A DNA stretch of 12,401 bases from Cryomorphaceae bacterium (GTDB lineage: Bacteria; Bacteroidota; Bacteroidia; Flavobacteriales; Schleiferiaceae). Shown in pieces: positions 1 to 6,349 of this stretch. Both the position numbers and the translations under genes were made by a program. The notes below the pieces were generated by a model that saw only the letters and a list, made by a program, of their open reading frames with translations, was not told the origin of the DNA and did no database searches. The stretch covers positions 1 through 12,401 of the forward strand of contig NYXD01000025.1 in assembly GCA_002685435.1 (NCBI GenBank), read 5' to 3'. Numbering within the stretch: the first letter of the stretch is position 1; every line of letters starts with the position of its first letter.

Positions 1-41
1 CTTGCATATATCTTGCCAGTTGCGTACACACTCGCAGCATG

Positions 42-147
42 AACAAGCGCCTCGCGCCCCCTTGCAGCGCAGCGGGCGCGCTTCCAAGCCTGGGCATGTG
101 TCCCCGCACCGCCCTGCAACTCGCCGCCCCTCCATTCTCGAGGCGTT
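42..147. repeat. Nested imperfect inverted repeats (cruciform-like, weakly attC-like)
   Basis: Four pairs of arms nest around one centre: AAC 42-44 with GTT 145-147, CGCCTCG 48-54 with CGAGGCG 139-145 (the two pairs share base 145, so both cannot form fully), TTGCAG 62-67 with CTGCAA 114-119, and GCGGG 72-76 with CCCGC 103-107. A folded single strand would be a long interrupted hairpin of about 106 bases, a size and shape found in integron attC sites. The outermost boxes fit the attC consensus poorly: 38-44 is CATGAAC rather than RYYYAAC, and 145-151 is GTTGGAA rather than GTTRRRY, failing only the last base. The pairing is seen directly; integron identity is weak inference. Confidence 0.4.
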
Positions 148-170
148 GGAACTCAAACGGCCGTTCCAAC
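145..170. repeat. Perfect 8-bp inverted repeat with 10-base spacer
   Basis: GTTGGAAC at 145-152 is mirrored by GTTCCAAC at 163-170. The spacer overlaps a separate perfect 10-base palindrome, AACGGCCGTT, at 156-165. No U-rich run follows on either strand, so it is not a standard terminator. It could be a protein-binding site or part of a recombination site. Confidence 0.5.
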
Positions 171-259
171 AAGCAGGCGCACCACCTACGCGTTTGGCGA
201 GCGGCGCGTGTTTCATTGGATGTTGCCCGATTGCTGCGCACGCGCTCAGCTTCCACTCC

Positions 260-664
260 TCATTCAATGGCCGAGGCAACACCGTCTACGAAAGTTAAAA
301 CGTCTTCAACGCTAAGTGGGGAGGTAATGTCTTGTGAAAGGCGAAAAGCGATTTCAGGTTCTGCGCGAGGGTGGATGCATTGTGAACGTACTAAAGGCGT
401 TTTACTGGTAATTTGCATATCATCCGTTAATTGGCCAATAATCATATCTTCGACCCCCATTTGCTTCATTTTTGCAACTGAAGTAAATCCCATTTTTACA
501 CCGACGACCGTATGCCCCTCACCAATACGCTCCTGAATAAGGGCATGCTGAATCCTATATGCGTCGTCGAGCGTGTAGGTATGTTGAGTAGAGAATTGAT
601 TGCGGGGTTGTTGTGCACGCGCACTTTGGTGAAGGGCTTTTGCCCACTGGTTATGTGGAATCAT
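260..664 (-). pseudogene. nbaG: Truncated 2-oxo-3-hexenedioate (4-oxalocrotonate) decarboxylase, N-terminal half
   Basis: The intact enzyme decarboxylates 2-oxo-3-hexenedioate to 2-oxopent-4-enoate in the meta-cleavage and 2-aminomuconate pathways, with a divalent metal. Only 134 residues remain of a family usually about 260 long. The motif GVKMGFTSVAKMKQMGV points to the DmpH/XylI decarboxylase rather than the DmpE/MhpD hydratase. HPRAEPEIAF carries the paired metal-binding Glu residues, and the protein ends in GVASAIE, whose last Glu should be the third ligand and should continue into a VIDSRY-like stretch. Instead a TGA (260-262) follows and then unrelated GC-rich DNA. I see no frameshifted continuation in the other two frames. 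I chose ATG at 664 because it overlaps the nbaE stop as ATGA (661-664); a TTG at 676 is possible but less likely. The product probably cannot fold or act. Confidence 0.8.
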
Positions 665-2100
665 AATTTGATGCAAATATTTTTAGGTTCAGTAAAAAAT
701 CGCAGTGCTTCAAAACCACCTTCGCGGCCCACACCACTTTGCTTAACGCCGCCAAAGGGTGTGCGAAGATCGCGTAGCAGCCAGCAATTTACCCAAATGA
801 TACCGGCGTGGAGACGAGCAGCCATTCGGTGGGCCACTTGAAGGTTGGTTGTCCAAACCGTGGCTGCCAAACCGTATGCCGTGCTGTTGCCTAGAGCAAG
901 TGCCTCCTCTTCTGTATCAAAAGGCGTGAGGGTAACTACAGGACCAAAGATTTCTTCTTGATTGGTGCGGCATGTAGCGTCGAGATTTTCGAAAACGGTC
1001 GGTTCTATGAAGTAGCCGTTTTTGCAACGACCCTCTAATTTGACTGGGTTGCCACCGGTGAGTAGCGTGCCGCCTTCTTCTTCAGCGACGGCTATGTGCG
1101 AAAGGACTTTTTCAAAATGGGCTTTGCTCACAACCGCCCCCGTTCTGGTACTTTCTTCGAGTGGATCACCAACAGTGAGGCCCTTAACACGAGCGACAAA
1201 GGCTTCTTTGAATTTATCGTAGATGCCGCGCTGTATATAGATCCGCGATCCGCAAAGACAGATCTGACCCTGGTTAGCGAATGCCGCGCGAACACTGGTT
1301 TTAACGGCTTCTTCGAAATCACAATCTTCGAAAATGATGTTGGCATTTTTACCGCCCAACTCAAGGCTTAGTTTTTTAAACATTGGTGCGGCAACGGCAC
1401 TAATGGCTTTACCGGTTTGTGTACCTCCCGTAAAGGAAATGATGGGAATGTCTTGATGGGCAACAATGGCTGCTCCAACCTCCGCGCCTAATCCATGTAC
1501 AATGTTTAGAACACCAGGAGGAAAGTCGATATCGTCTAAAATCTGACACAATAAAAAAGCTGTTGCAGGGGTGACTTCCGACGGTTTTGCAACCACCGTA
1601 TTACCGGCTGCAAGAGCTGGGGCAATTTTCCAGGTAAATAAATAGAGGGGTAAATTCCAAGGCGAAATGCACCCGGCGACACCCACGGGTTGACGCAGCG
1701 TATAGTTAAACCCATGCGTTCCCATATCGTGAGTTTCATACGCATCGTGTAAGATTGCAGTAGCATAAAATTTAAAATTATCCCGAGCGCGAGGAATATC
1801 CACAGCAGTGGCTAGCGAAAGCGGTTTTCCATTATCGATAGATTCTGCAAGAGCCAATTCCGGCAAGCGTCGTTCAATCTCATTCGCGACCTTTAACATC
1901 CACGCACTTCGCTCCGCTGCAGGTAGCGCGCTCCAGTGAGGAAATGCTTCGCGTGCAGCTTCGGTGGCGAGCTTTACATCTTTTTCGCTGGACCTGGGTA
2001 TGCGTCCATAGGCTTCTCCCGTAGCAGGATTAGTATTAGTAAGGTATTGTTTGTGAAGGGGTTCAAGGAACTTTCCTCCAATGTAATTCTGTAAATCCAT
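661..2100 (-). CDS. nbaE: 2-aminomuconate 6-semialdehyde dehydrogenase (aldehyde dehydrogenase family)
   Basis: NAD-dependent oxidation of 2-aminomuconate 6-semialdehyde to 2-aminomuconate, downstream of ACMS decarboxylase; a soluble cytosolic enzyme. From ATG at 2100 the product is 479 residues, normal for the family. Visible ALDH features are SPWNLP with the oxyanion Asn149, KPSEVTP in the cofactor site, FTGGTQTG in the Rossmann turn, LELGGKN with general-base Glu247, NQGQICL with nucleophile Cys281, and EEIFGPV near residue 380. The frame stays open upstream to about 2205, but MDLQNYIGGKF matches the usual family N-terminus, and the longer form would overlap nbaC. Substrate choice rests on its neighbours nbaC, nbaD and the nbaG remnant; the close relative 2-hydroxymuconic semialdehyde dehydrogenase cannot be excluded from sequence alone. 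Its stop overlaps the nbaG start by four bases, so the two were one transcription unit. Confidence 0.88.
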   Translation of the reverse strand: MDLQNYIGGKFLEPLHKQYLTNTNPATGEAYGRIPRSSEKDVKLATEAAREAFPHWSALPAAERSAWMLKVANEIERRLPELALAESIDNGKPLSLATAVDIPRARDNFKFYATAILHDAYETHDMGTHGFNYTLRQPVGVAGCISPWNLPLYLFTWKIAPALAAGNTVVAKPSEVTPATAFLLCQILDDIDFPPGVLNIVHGLGAEVGAAIVAHQDIPIISFTGGTQTGKAISAVAAPMFKKLSLELGGKNANIIFEDCDFEEAVKTSVRAAFANQGQICLCGSRIYIQRGIYDKFKEAFVARVKGLTVGDPLEESTRTGAVVSKAHFEKVLSHIAVAEEEGGTLLTGGNPVKLEGRCKNGYFIEPTVFENLDATCRTNQEEIFGPVVTLTPFDTEEEALALGNSTAYGLAATVWTTNLQVAHRMAARLHAGIIWVNCWLLRDLRTPFGGVKQSGVGREGGFEALRFFTEPKNICIKL

Positions 2101-2118
2101 AGCTGTGATCTGTCCGTA

Positions 2119-2149
2119 CGAATATAAGGAAGGGTGAGGCAGGATGAAA
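2119..2149 (-). promoter_or_regulatory. Candidate Bacteroidota-type promoter for the nbaE arm
   Basis: On the minus strand, TTTC (2149-2146), a 19-base spacer and TATATTCG (2126-2119) each differ by one base from the Bacteroidota consensus TTTG / TAnnTTTG. The box lies 18 bases before the nbaE ATG. The upstream element falls inside the left arm of the inverted repeat at 2144-2166. Confidence 0.35.
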
Positions 2150-2166
2150 TCGGTTTTGAATTTCAT
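2144..2166. promoter_or_regulatory. Candidate operator: ATGAAAT / ATTTCAT inverted repeat between divergent genes
   Basis: ATGAAAT at 2144-2150 and ATTTCAT at 2160-2166 form a perfect 7-bp inverted repeat with a 9-base spacer. It sits in the 92-bp gap between the divergent nbaE and nbaC starts and covers the candidate upstream box of the nbaE promoter. That position suits a dimeric regulator controlling both arms. No regulator gene lies in the window. I see no good match to the -7 consensus on the plus strand for nbaC. Confidence 0.35.
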
Positions 2167-2192
2167 AAATTGAGGTCCCAAAGCAAACTCAA

Positions 2193-2723
2193 ATGGCTGT
2201 ACCAAAACCCTTCAATTTTCAGCAGTGGCTGGATGAAAATAGAGACCTTCTTAAGCCCCCAGTGGCGAATAAGAATTTGACCCCGGAATCGGACGACTAC
2301 ATCGTAATGGTAGTAGCAGGGCCAAACGCTCGAAAAGATTACCATTACAATGAAACGGAAGAGTTTTTCTACCAGTTAGAAGGCAACATCACGGTTAAAG
2401 TGCAAGTGGATGGTGAGGCACATGAACTGCATTTGGGTCCAGGGGATATGATGACCGTTCCTGCAAAAACGCCACACAGTCCTATTCGTCACGAAGGCAG
2501 TATCGGTCTTGTGATTGAGCGCATACGTGAGGGTCGTGGATTCACGGACGGTTTAATGTGGTTTTGTGATGAATGCAACAGTAAACTACACGAAACCTAT
2601 TTTGAGTTGAAAGATGTTGAGAAAGACTTTCTACCGCATTTCCGAGACTATTATGGCAACGAATCTAACCGTACCTGCAAGAATTGTGGGCACGTAATGG
2701 AGGTTGATTCAAGATTCGTTTAG
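2193..2723 (+). CDS. nbaC: 3-hydroxyanthranilate 3,4-dioxygenase
   Basis: Opens the ring of 3-hydroxyanthranilate with O2 to give 2-amino-3-carboxymuconate 6-semialdehyde (ACMS), the committed step of this branch of tryptophan breakdown. The 176-residue product is a small cupin. The catalytic iron ligands are His51, Glu57 (DYHYNETEEF) and His95 (KTPHSP); Arg47, Arg99 and Glu109 correspond to the substrate and oxygen handling residues of the bacterial enzyme. The C-terminal part carries a rubredoxin-like Cys4 iron site, CDEC at 125-128 and CKNC at 162-165, which marks the bacterial homodimeric type. First gene of the plus arm, three bases before nbaD and divergent from nbaE, whose start lies 92 bp away. 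No clear Shine-Dalgarno sequence is visible, which is common in Bacteroidota. The identification is firm. Confidence 0.96.
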   Translation: MAVPKPFNFQQWLDENRDLLKPPVANKNLTPESDDYIVMVVAGPNARKDYHYNETEEFFYQLEGNITVKVQVDGEAHELHLGPGDMMTVPAKTPHSPIRHEGSIGLVIERIREGRGFTDGLMWFCDECNSKLHETYFELKDVEKDFLPHFRDYYGNESNRTCKNCGHVMEVDSRFV

Positions 2724-2726
2724 GGT

Positions 2727-3758
2727 ATGTGTCAGGTTACATCAAGAAATTTTACGGTTGACATCCATACACACATTTTGCCCGAACACATCCCGAATTT
2801 TAGGGAGAAGTTTGGCTATGGAGGATTTATAACGCTGGATCATCATAAGAGCTGCAGCGCTCGAATGATGAAAGATGGCGAGTTTTTTCGCGAGGTTGAA
2901 GACAATTGTTGGAGCCCTGAAGCGCGCATGAAAGAATGCGGTCACCACCATGTGGATGTTCAGGTGTTGTCCACAGTTCCCGTGATGTTTAGTTATTGGG
3001 CGAAACCTAAAGATACGCTCGAAGTGGCCCAATTTTTAAACGACCACATTGCCCAAATATGCGACCGATACCCCACCCGTTTTGTTGGCCTTGGAACATT
3101 GCCAATGCAAGCACCGGATTTGGCCATTGAAGAATTGCGTCGGTGCAAAGAAATTGGGCTAAAGGGTATTCAGATCGGAACACACATTAACGACTGGAAT
3201 CTCGATGCTCCGGAGTTATTTCCCATTTTTGAGGCGTGTCAAGATCTAGATATGGCCATTTTCGTCCACCCGTGGGACATGATGGCAAAGGAAAAAATGA
3301 CAAAATATTGGTTGCCTTGGTTGGTCGGAATGCCTGCAGAAAGCTCGCTAGCTATTTGTTCGATGATCTTCGGTGGAGTTTTTGAGCGACTTCCCAAGCT
3401 GCGTGTTGCTTTTGCACACGGCGGTGGATCTTTCCCTGCGACGCTCGCACGTGTGCAACATGGATTTGACGTACGCCCAGACCTTTGTGCTGTAGATAAC
3501 CCCATTGCCCCGAAAGAGTACATGGGTAAATTTTGGCTCGATTCGTTAGTCCATGATCCGCAGATGCTCGAATATATAGTGGGTCTTGTGGGTGAAAACA
3601 GGGTCGCATTGGGGACCGATTATCCTTTTCCGCTCGGCGAATTACAACCCGGTAAACTCATCAACGGAATGCCGTGGAGCGAGGAGCGTAAAGGAAAGCT
3701 GCTGCACGGCGCTGCACTGGAATGGCTAGGAATGGATTTATCTAACTTACTCCCCTAG
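2727..3758 (+). CDS. nbaD: 2-amino-3-carboxymuconate 6-semialdehyde decarboxylase (ACMSD)
   Basis: Zn-dependent decarboxylase of the amidohydrolase superfamily. It converts the unstable ACMS made by nbaC into 2-aminomuconate 6-semialdehyde, steering it away from spontaneous closure to quinolinate. The 343 residues match the family length and are collinear with the human enzyme from memory. Metal ligands are visible as His14 and His16 (DIHTHILP), His181 (FVHPWD) and Asp298 (GTDYPFP); His231 lies in FAHGGG. Family signatures STVPVMFSYWAKP, GLGTLPMQAP and KYWLPWLVGMPAE are all present. The start at 2727 is the first ATG after the nbaC stop, so the two are translationally close and surely co-transcribed. 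No rho-independent terminator follows; the next gene begins 58 bases on with its own promoter candidate. Confidence 0.96.
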   Translation: MCQVTSRNFTVDIHTHILPEHIPNFREKFGYGGFITLDHHKSCSARMMKDGEFFREVEDNCWSPEARMKECGHHHVDVQVLSTVPVMFSYWAKPKDTLEVAQFLNDHIAQICDRYPTRFVGLGTLPMQAPDLAIEELRRCKEIGLKGIQIGTHINDWNLDAPELFPIFEACQDLDMAIFVHPWDMMAKEKMTKYWLPWLVGMPAESSLAICSMIFGGVFERLPKLRVAFAHGGGSFPATLARVQHGFDVRPDLCAVDNPIAPKEYMGKFWLDSLVHDPQMLEYIVGLVGENRVALGTDYPFPLGELQPGKLINGMPWSEERKGKLLHGAALEWLGMDLSNLLP

Positions 3759-3764
3759 AAAATA

Positions 3765-3797
3765 CTTGGTACAGCTGCGAGAATTTCGGTAATTTTG
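3765..3797 (+). promoter_or_regulatory. Candidate Bacteroidota-type promoter before the PurF-like gene
   Basis: CTTG (3765-3768), a 21-base gap and TAATTTTG (3790-3797) resemble TTTG / TAnnTTTG. The -7-like box is an exact match, the spacing is slightly long, and the ATG follows 19 bases later. It would separate the housekeeping pair from the catabolic cluster. Confidence 0.45.
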
Positions 3798-3816
3798 ACC
3801 CACATTAATACCTCCT

Positions 3817-5712
3817 ATGAGTGATCCCATCAAACACGAATGCGGCATAGCGTTCGTTCGCCTGAGAAAGCCTCTCGAATACTACGTTGAAAAATACGGG
3901 ACAGCATTTTACGGCCTAAACAAGATGTACCTCCTCATGGAGAAGCAGCGCAACCGCGGGCAAGACGGCGCAGGGCTTGCAAACATTAAACTTAATATGG
4001 CACCCGGTACGCGTTACATTTCACGCTACCGCTCAGTAGATACCAATAGTATTGGGGATATTTTCGGCAAAGTGCAAAAGCGCATTGCAGAAGGTATTGC
4101 AGGAGACGCCTCTCGTCTATCTGATGTGCCATGGCTGAAAGAGAATCTTCCCTTTACAGGAGAAGTCTTTTTGGGTCACCTGCGTTATGGAACCTACGGC
4201 GGGAATACGATCGAAGCATGCCACCCTTTTTTAAGACAAAACAACTGGCCAACTCGTAATTTGATTGTTGCGGGAAACTTTAATATGACTAATGTTGATG
4301 AGCTTTTCAATGAATTAGTTGAATTGGGTCAGCATCCTAAAGAGAAGGCGGATACGGTTACAATCATGGAAAAAATTGGTCATTTTCTTGATGAGGCTAA
4401 TGACGATTTATACTACGAGCTCAAGGCAGAGGGCTATTCTAAAAAAGAGGCCACGGCAGAAATTGCCAACCGATTAGACCTTGCAGATATCCTACGCCGC
4501 GCCTCTAAAAAATGGGACGGCGGCTACGCAATGGCAGGGATGACTGGACACGGTGATTCTTTCGTGTTACGCGATCCTGCTGGAATTCGACCGGCCTACT
4601 ATTATTACGATGACGAAATAGTTGTTGTGGCGTCTGAACGCCCTGTGATACAAACGGCACTGAACTTAAAATCTGAGCAAATCACAGAATTGCCACCAGG
4701 AAATGCACTTATTGTGAAGCATCATGGGGAGGTTTCGATTGACGAAATCAAAACTCCAACGGAATTTAAAGCATGTTCTTTTGAGCGAATTTACTTCTCT
4801 CGAGGAAACGATAAAGACATCTACAACGAACGCATCGAACTGGGACGTAGACTGATCCCAAGGATTGTCGATCTTGTTGATGGCGAAGTAGAAGACACGG
4901 TATTTTCCTTTATTCCAAACACGGCTGAGGTAAGCTTTTATGGCATGGTTAAAGGAATGGAAGATCATTTTAACACCTTGAAATACGACCGTATTACTGC
5001 ATTAGAAAACCCGACGAACGACCAGCTGAAAGCGATTTTAGACTTGCGTCCACGGGTTGAAAAGGTGGCTTGGAAGGATGTTAAACTACGCACGTTTATT
5101 ACAGAAGATAGCTCAAGAGATGAACTGGTTAGTCATGTTTATGACATAACGCACGGTTCGGTGAAACCGTCGGATCACTTGGTCGCGATTGACGACAGTA
5201 TCGTACGTGGGACGACGTTGAAGCAAAGTATTCTCCGCATTTTTGACCGATTAAGCCCGAAGCATATCGTCATTGCTTCTTCTGCTCCTCAAATCCGTTA
5301 CCCGGATTGCTACGGTATAGATATGGCGCGTATGGGAGATTTTGTGGCCTTCAGAGCTGCAATTGCCCTTTTAAAAGAACGCGGTCAAGAAGACGTGATT
5401 CAAACGGTCTATGAAAAATGTAAGGCCCAAGCCCATCTCGCCGACCACGAAGTACAAAACTTCGTTAAAGAGATTTACGAGCCATTTGAGGCACAAGAAA
5501 TTAGTGACAAGATCGCCGATCTGCTAACACCTCCAGAGGTAAATGCCAGGGTTACAGTGCTGTATCAGACTATAGAAGATCTTCACAAGAGTTGTCCTGG
5601 TCACCCTGGCGATTGGTACTTCACAGGCGATTACCCGACACCAGGTGGAAACCGAGTCGTGAACAAGAGCTTCATGTATTACGTTGAAGGTCGTACAGAA
5701 CGAGCCTACTAA
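3817..5712 (+). CDS. Amidophosphoribosyltransferase-like protein (PurF family, long Bacteroidota form)
   Basis: Predicted two-domain enzyme: an N-terminal class II glutamine amidotransferase releases ammonia from glutamine, and a C-terminal phosphoribosyltransferase domain binds PRPP. The nucleophile would be Cys9 in HECGIA, so eight residues must be removed to free its amino group, as happens in propeptide-bearing PurF. NRGQDGAG (46-53) is the glutamine-site loop. IDDSIVRGTT (458-467) is the PRPP-binding signature, and APQIRYPDCYGIDM resembles the PurF segment after it. At 631 residues it is well over 100 longer than classical PurF; extra charged sequence lies around 165-240, and the C-terminus carries a tail ending near GNRVVNKSFMYYVEGR. 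Where classical PurF has a VPDSG-type segment it reads IPNTAEVSFYGM. Members like this are usually named amidophosphoribosyltransferase, but Bacteroidota often also have a normal-length PurF, so the true role may differ. Confidence 0.82.
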   Translation: MSDPIKHECGIAFVRLRKPLEYYVEKYGTAFYGLNKMYLLMEKQRNRGQDGAGLANIKLNMAPGTRYISRYRSVDTNSIGDIFGKVQKRIAEGIAGDASRLSDVPWLKENLPFTGEVFLGHLRYGTYGGNTIEACHPFLRQNNWPTRNLIVAGNFNMTNVDELFNELVELGQHPKEKADTVTIMEKIGHFLDEANDDLYYELKAEGYSKKEATAEIANRLDLADILRRASKKWDGGYAMAGMTGHGDSFVLRDPAGIRPAYYYYDDEIVVVASERPVIQTALNLKSEQITELPPGNALIVKHHGEVSIDEIKTPTEFKACSFERIYFSRGNDKDIYNERIELGRRLIPRIVDLVDGEVEDTVFSFIPNTAEVSFYGMVKGMEDHFNTLKYDRITALENPTNDQLKAILDLRPRVEKVAWKDVKLRTFITEDSSRDELVSHVYDITHGSVKPSDHLVAIDDSIVRGTTLKQSILRIFDRLSPKHIVIASSAPQIRYPDCYGIDMARMGDFVAFRAAIALLKERGQEDVIQTVYEKCKAQAHLADHEVQNFVKEIYEPFEAQEISDKIADLLTPPEVNARVTVLYQTIEDLHKSCPGHPGDWYFTGDYPTPGGNRVVNKSFMYYVEGRTERAY

Positions 5713-5716
5713 GAAC

Positions 5717-6259
5717 ATGAAAATTTATACTAAAACTGGGGATAAGGGTCAAACCTCTTTGTTGAGCGGAAGTCGTGTTTCCAAAGCAGAAATGCGTTTA
5801 GAAGCGTACGGATCCTTTGACGAATTAAACAGTCATTTAGGAGTTTTAGCAGCGACTCTTCCTTCAGATCAGTTCCCCTATGCCCAGGCTATTCAAAGCG
5901 AACTTTTTGCCATGGGCTCGCACCTCGCAGTTGAGGGAACGCCAGAATTTCCCATGCCCCAGTTTAACGAAGATTTAGTGGGACAATTGGAACGCCAAAT
6001 GGACCAATGGAATGAAATTCTCCCCGAACTAAAGAGTTTCATCTTACCGGGTGCACACACGCAAAGCGCACATTGTCACGTTGCACGTACCGTTTGTCGC
6101 CGAGCAGAACGCAGGGTAGTCGCTTTAACTAATGAAGTGGCGGTAGTGGGTGAAATCATATCGTTCGTGAATCGACTTTCAGATTTCTTATTTGTTATGG
6201 CACGTTGGATTGATTTTTCCAACGGTGCACCGGACAGAATTTGGACTCCTAAGTATTAA
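5717..6259 (+). CDS. pduO: PduO-type cob(I)yrinic acid a,c-diamide / cob(I)alamin adenosyltransferase
   Basis: Transfers the adenosyl group of ATP to cob(I)alamin, making the coenzyme B12 used by enzymes such as methylmalonyl-CoA mutase; cytosolic. The 180-residue product has the family ATP-binding N-terminus YTKTGDKGQTSL (4-15), AYGSFDELNS (30-39), RTVCRRAERR (124-133) and FVNRLSDFLF (150-159), the conserved helices of the trimeric PduO/MMAB fold. ATG at 5717 is chosen because MKIYTKTGDKG is the usual start; an upstream in-frame ATG at 5684 would overlap the preceding gene and add residues the family lacks. It lies 4 bases after the PurF-like gene, so the two probably share a transcript. No B12 biosynthesis or B12-dependent gene is visible nearby. 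Confidence 0.93.
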   Translation: MKIYTKTGDKGQTSLLSGSRVSKAEMRLEAYGSFDELNSHLGVLAATLPSDQFPYAQAIQSELFAMGSHLAVEGTPEFPMPQFNEDLVGQLERQMDQWNEILPELKSFILPGAHTQSAHCHVARTVCRRAERRVVALTNEVAVVGEIISFVNRLSDFLFVMARWIDFSNGAPDRIWTPKY

Positions 6260-6283
6260 GCACTTACATTTTTTCTAAAGGTG

Positions 6284-6313
6284 TTGCATAAGTCAGCAGA
6301 AAAACTACTTTTG
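6284..6313 (+). promoter_or_regulatory. Bacteroidota-type promoter for the DUF2795 gene
   Basis: TTG at 6284-6286, exactly 19 bases, then TACTTTTG at 6306-6313 followed by CAC. This is an excellent fit to the TTTG-N19-TAnnTTTG consensus. The ATG is at 6350, giving a leader of about 30 bases. Confidence 0.7.
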
Positions 6314-6349
6314 CACGACTGATAATGCATTAAAAGTTGTTGAAGACTT

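Larger units (their letters stand above)
1..259. other. GC-rich segment with no recognisable gene, rich in inverted repeats
   Basis: By hand count this stretch is about 63% G+C (164 of 260), against about 46% just to its right. Reading frames are open on both strands, as expected from high GC, but none of the translations resembles a family I know, and they are rich in Arg, Cys, Gly and Ala with no motif. Several inverted repeats are visible: CGCCTCG at 48-54 with CGAGGCG at 139-145, TTGCAG at 62-67 with CTGCAA at 114-119, GCGGG at 72-76 with CCCGC at 103-107, GTTGGAAC at 145-152 with GTTCCAAC at 163-170, and GCGCGTG at 204-210 with CACGCGC at 239-245. It begins exactly where the neighbouring decarboxylase gene breaks off. 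It may be an inserted or rearranged element, an integron-like recombination site, or a chimeric contig end; the sequence alone does not decide. Confidence 0.6.

Noticed and set aside
1..200. Minus-strand VVRLLVGTAV (about 155-185), briefly reminiscent of the C-terminus of tRNA pseudouridine synthase TruA
   Set aside because: Only ten residues, bounded by in-frame stops on both sides, and any extension needs several frameshifts.
39..536. A 165-codon open frame on the plus strand across the GC-rich segment and the nbaG remnant
   Set aside because: Its second half is simply antisense to the decarboxylase, whose minus-strand translation has clear family motifs; the first half is open because of high GC and resembles nothing known.
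665..676. TTG start at 676 for the decarboxylase remnant
   Set aside because: The ATG at 664 gives the classic ATGA overlap with the nbaE stop and needs no rare start codon.
2101..2205. N-terminally extended nbaE starting at 2205 or 2166
   Set aside because: The extra residues do not look like the family, and the 2205 start would overlap the nbaC coding region; MDLQNYIGGKF at 2100 fits the usual ALDH start.
6250..6276. Possible terminator after the cobalamin adenosyltransferase (TAAGT / ACTTA followed by a T run)
   Set aside because: The stem is only five mostly A-T pairs with a seven-base loop overlapping the stop codon; too weak to call.
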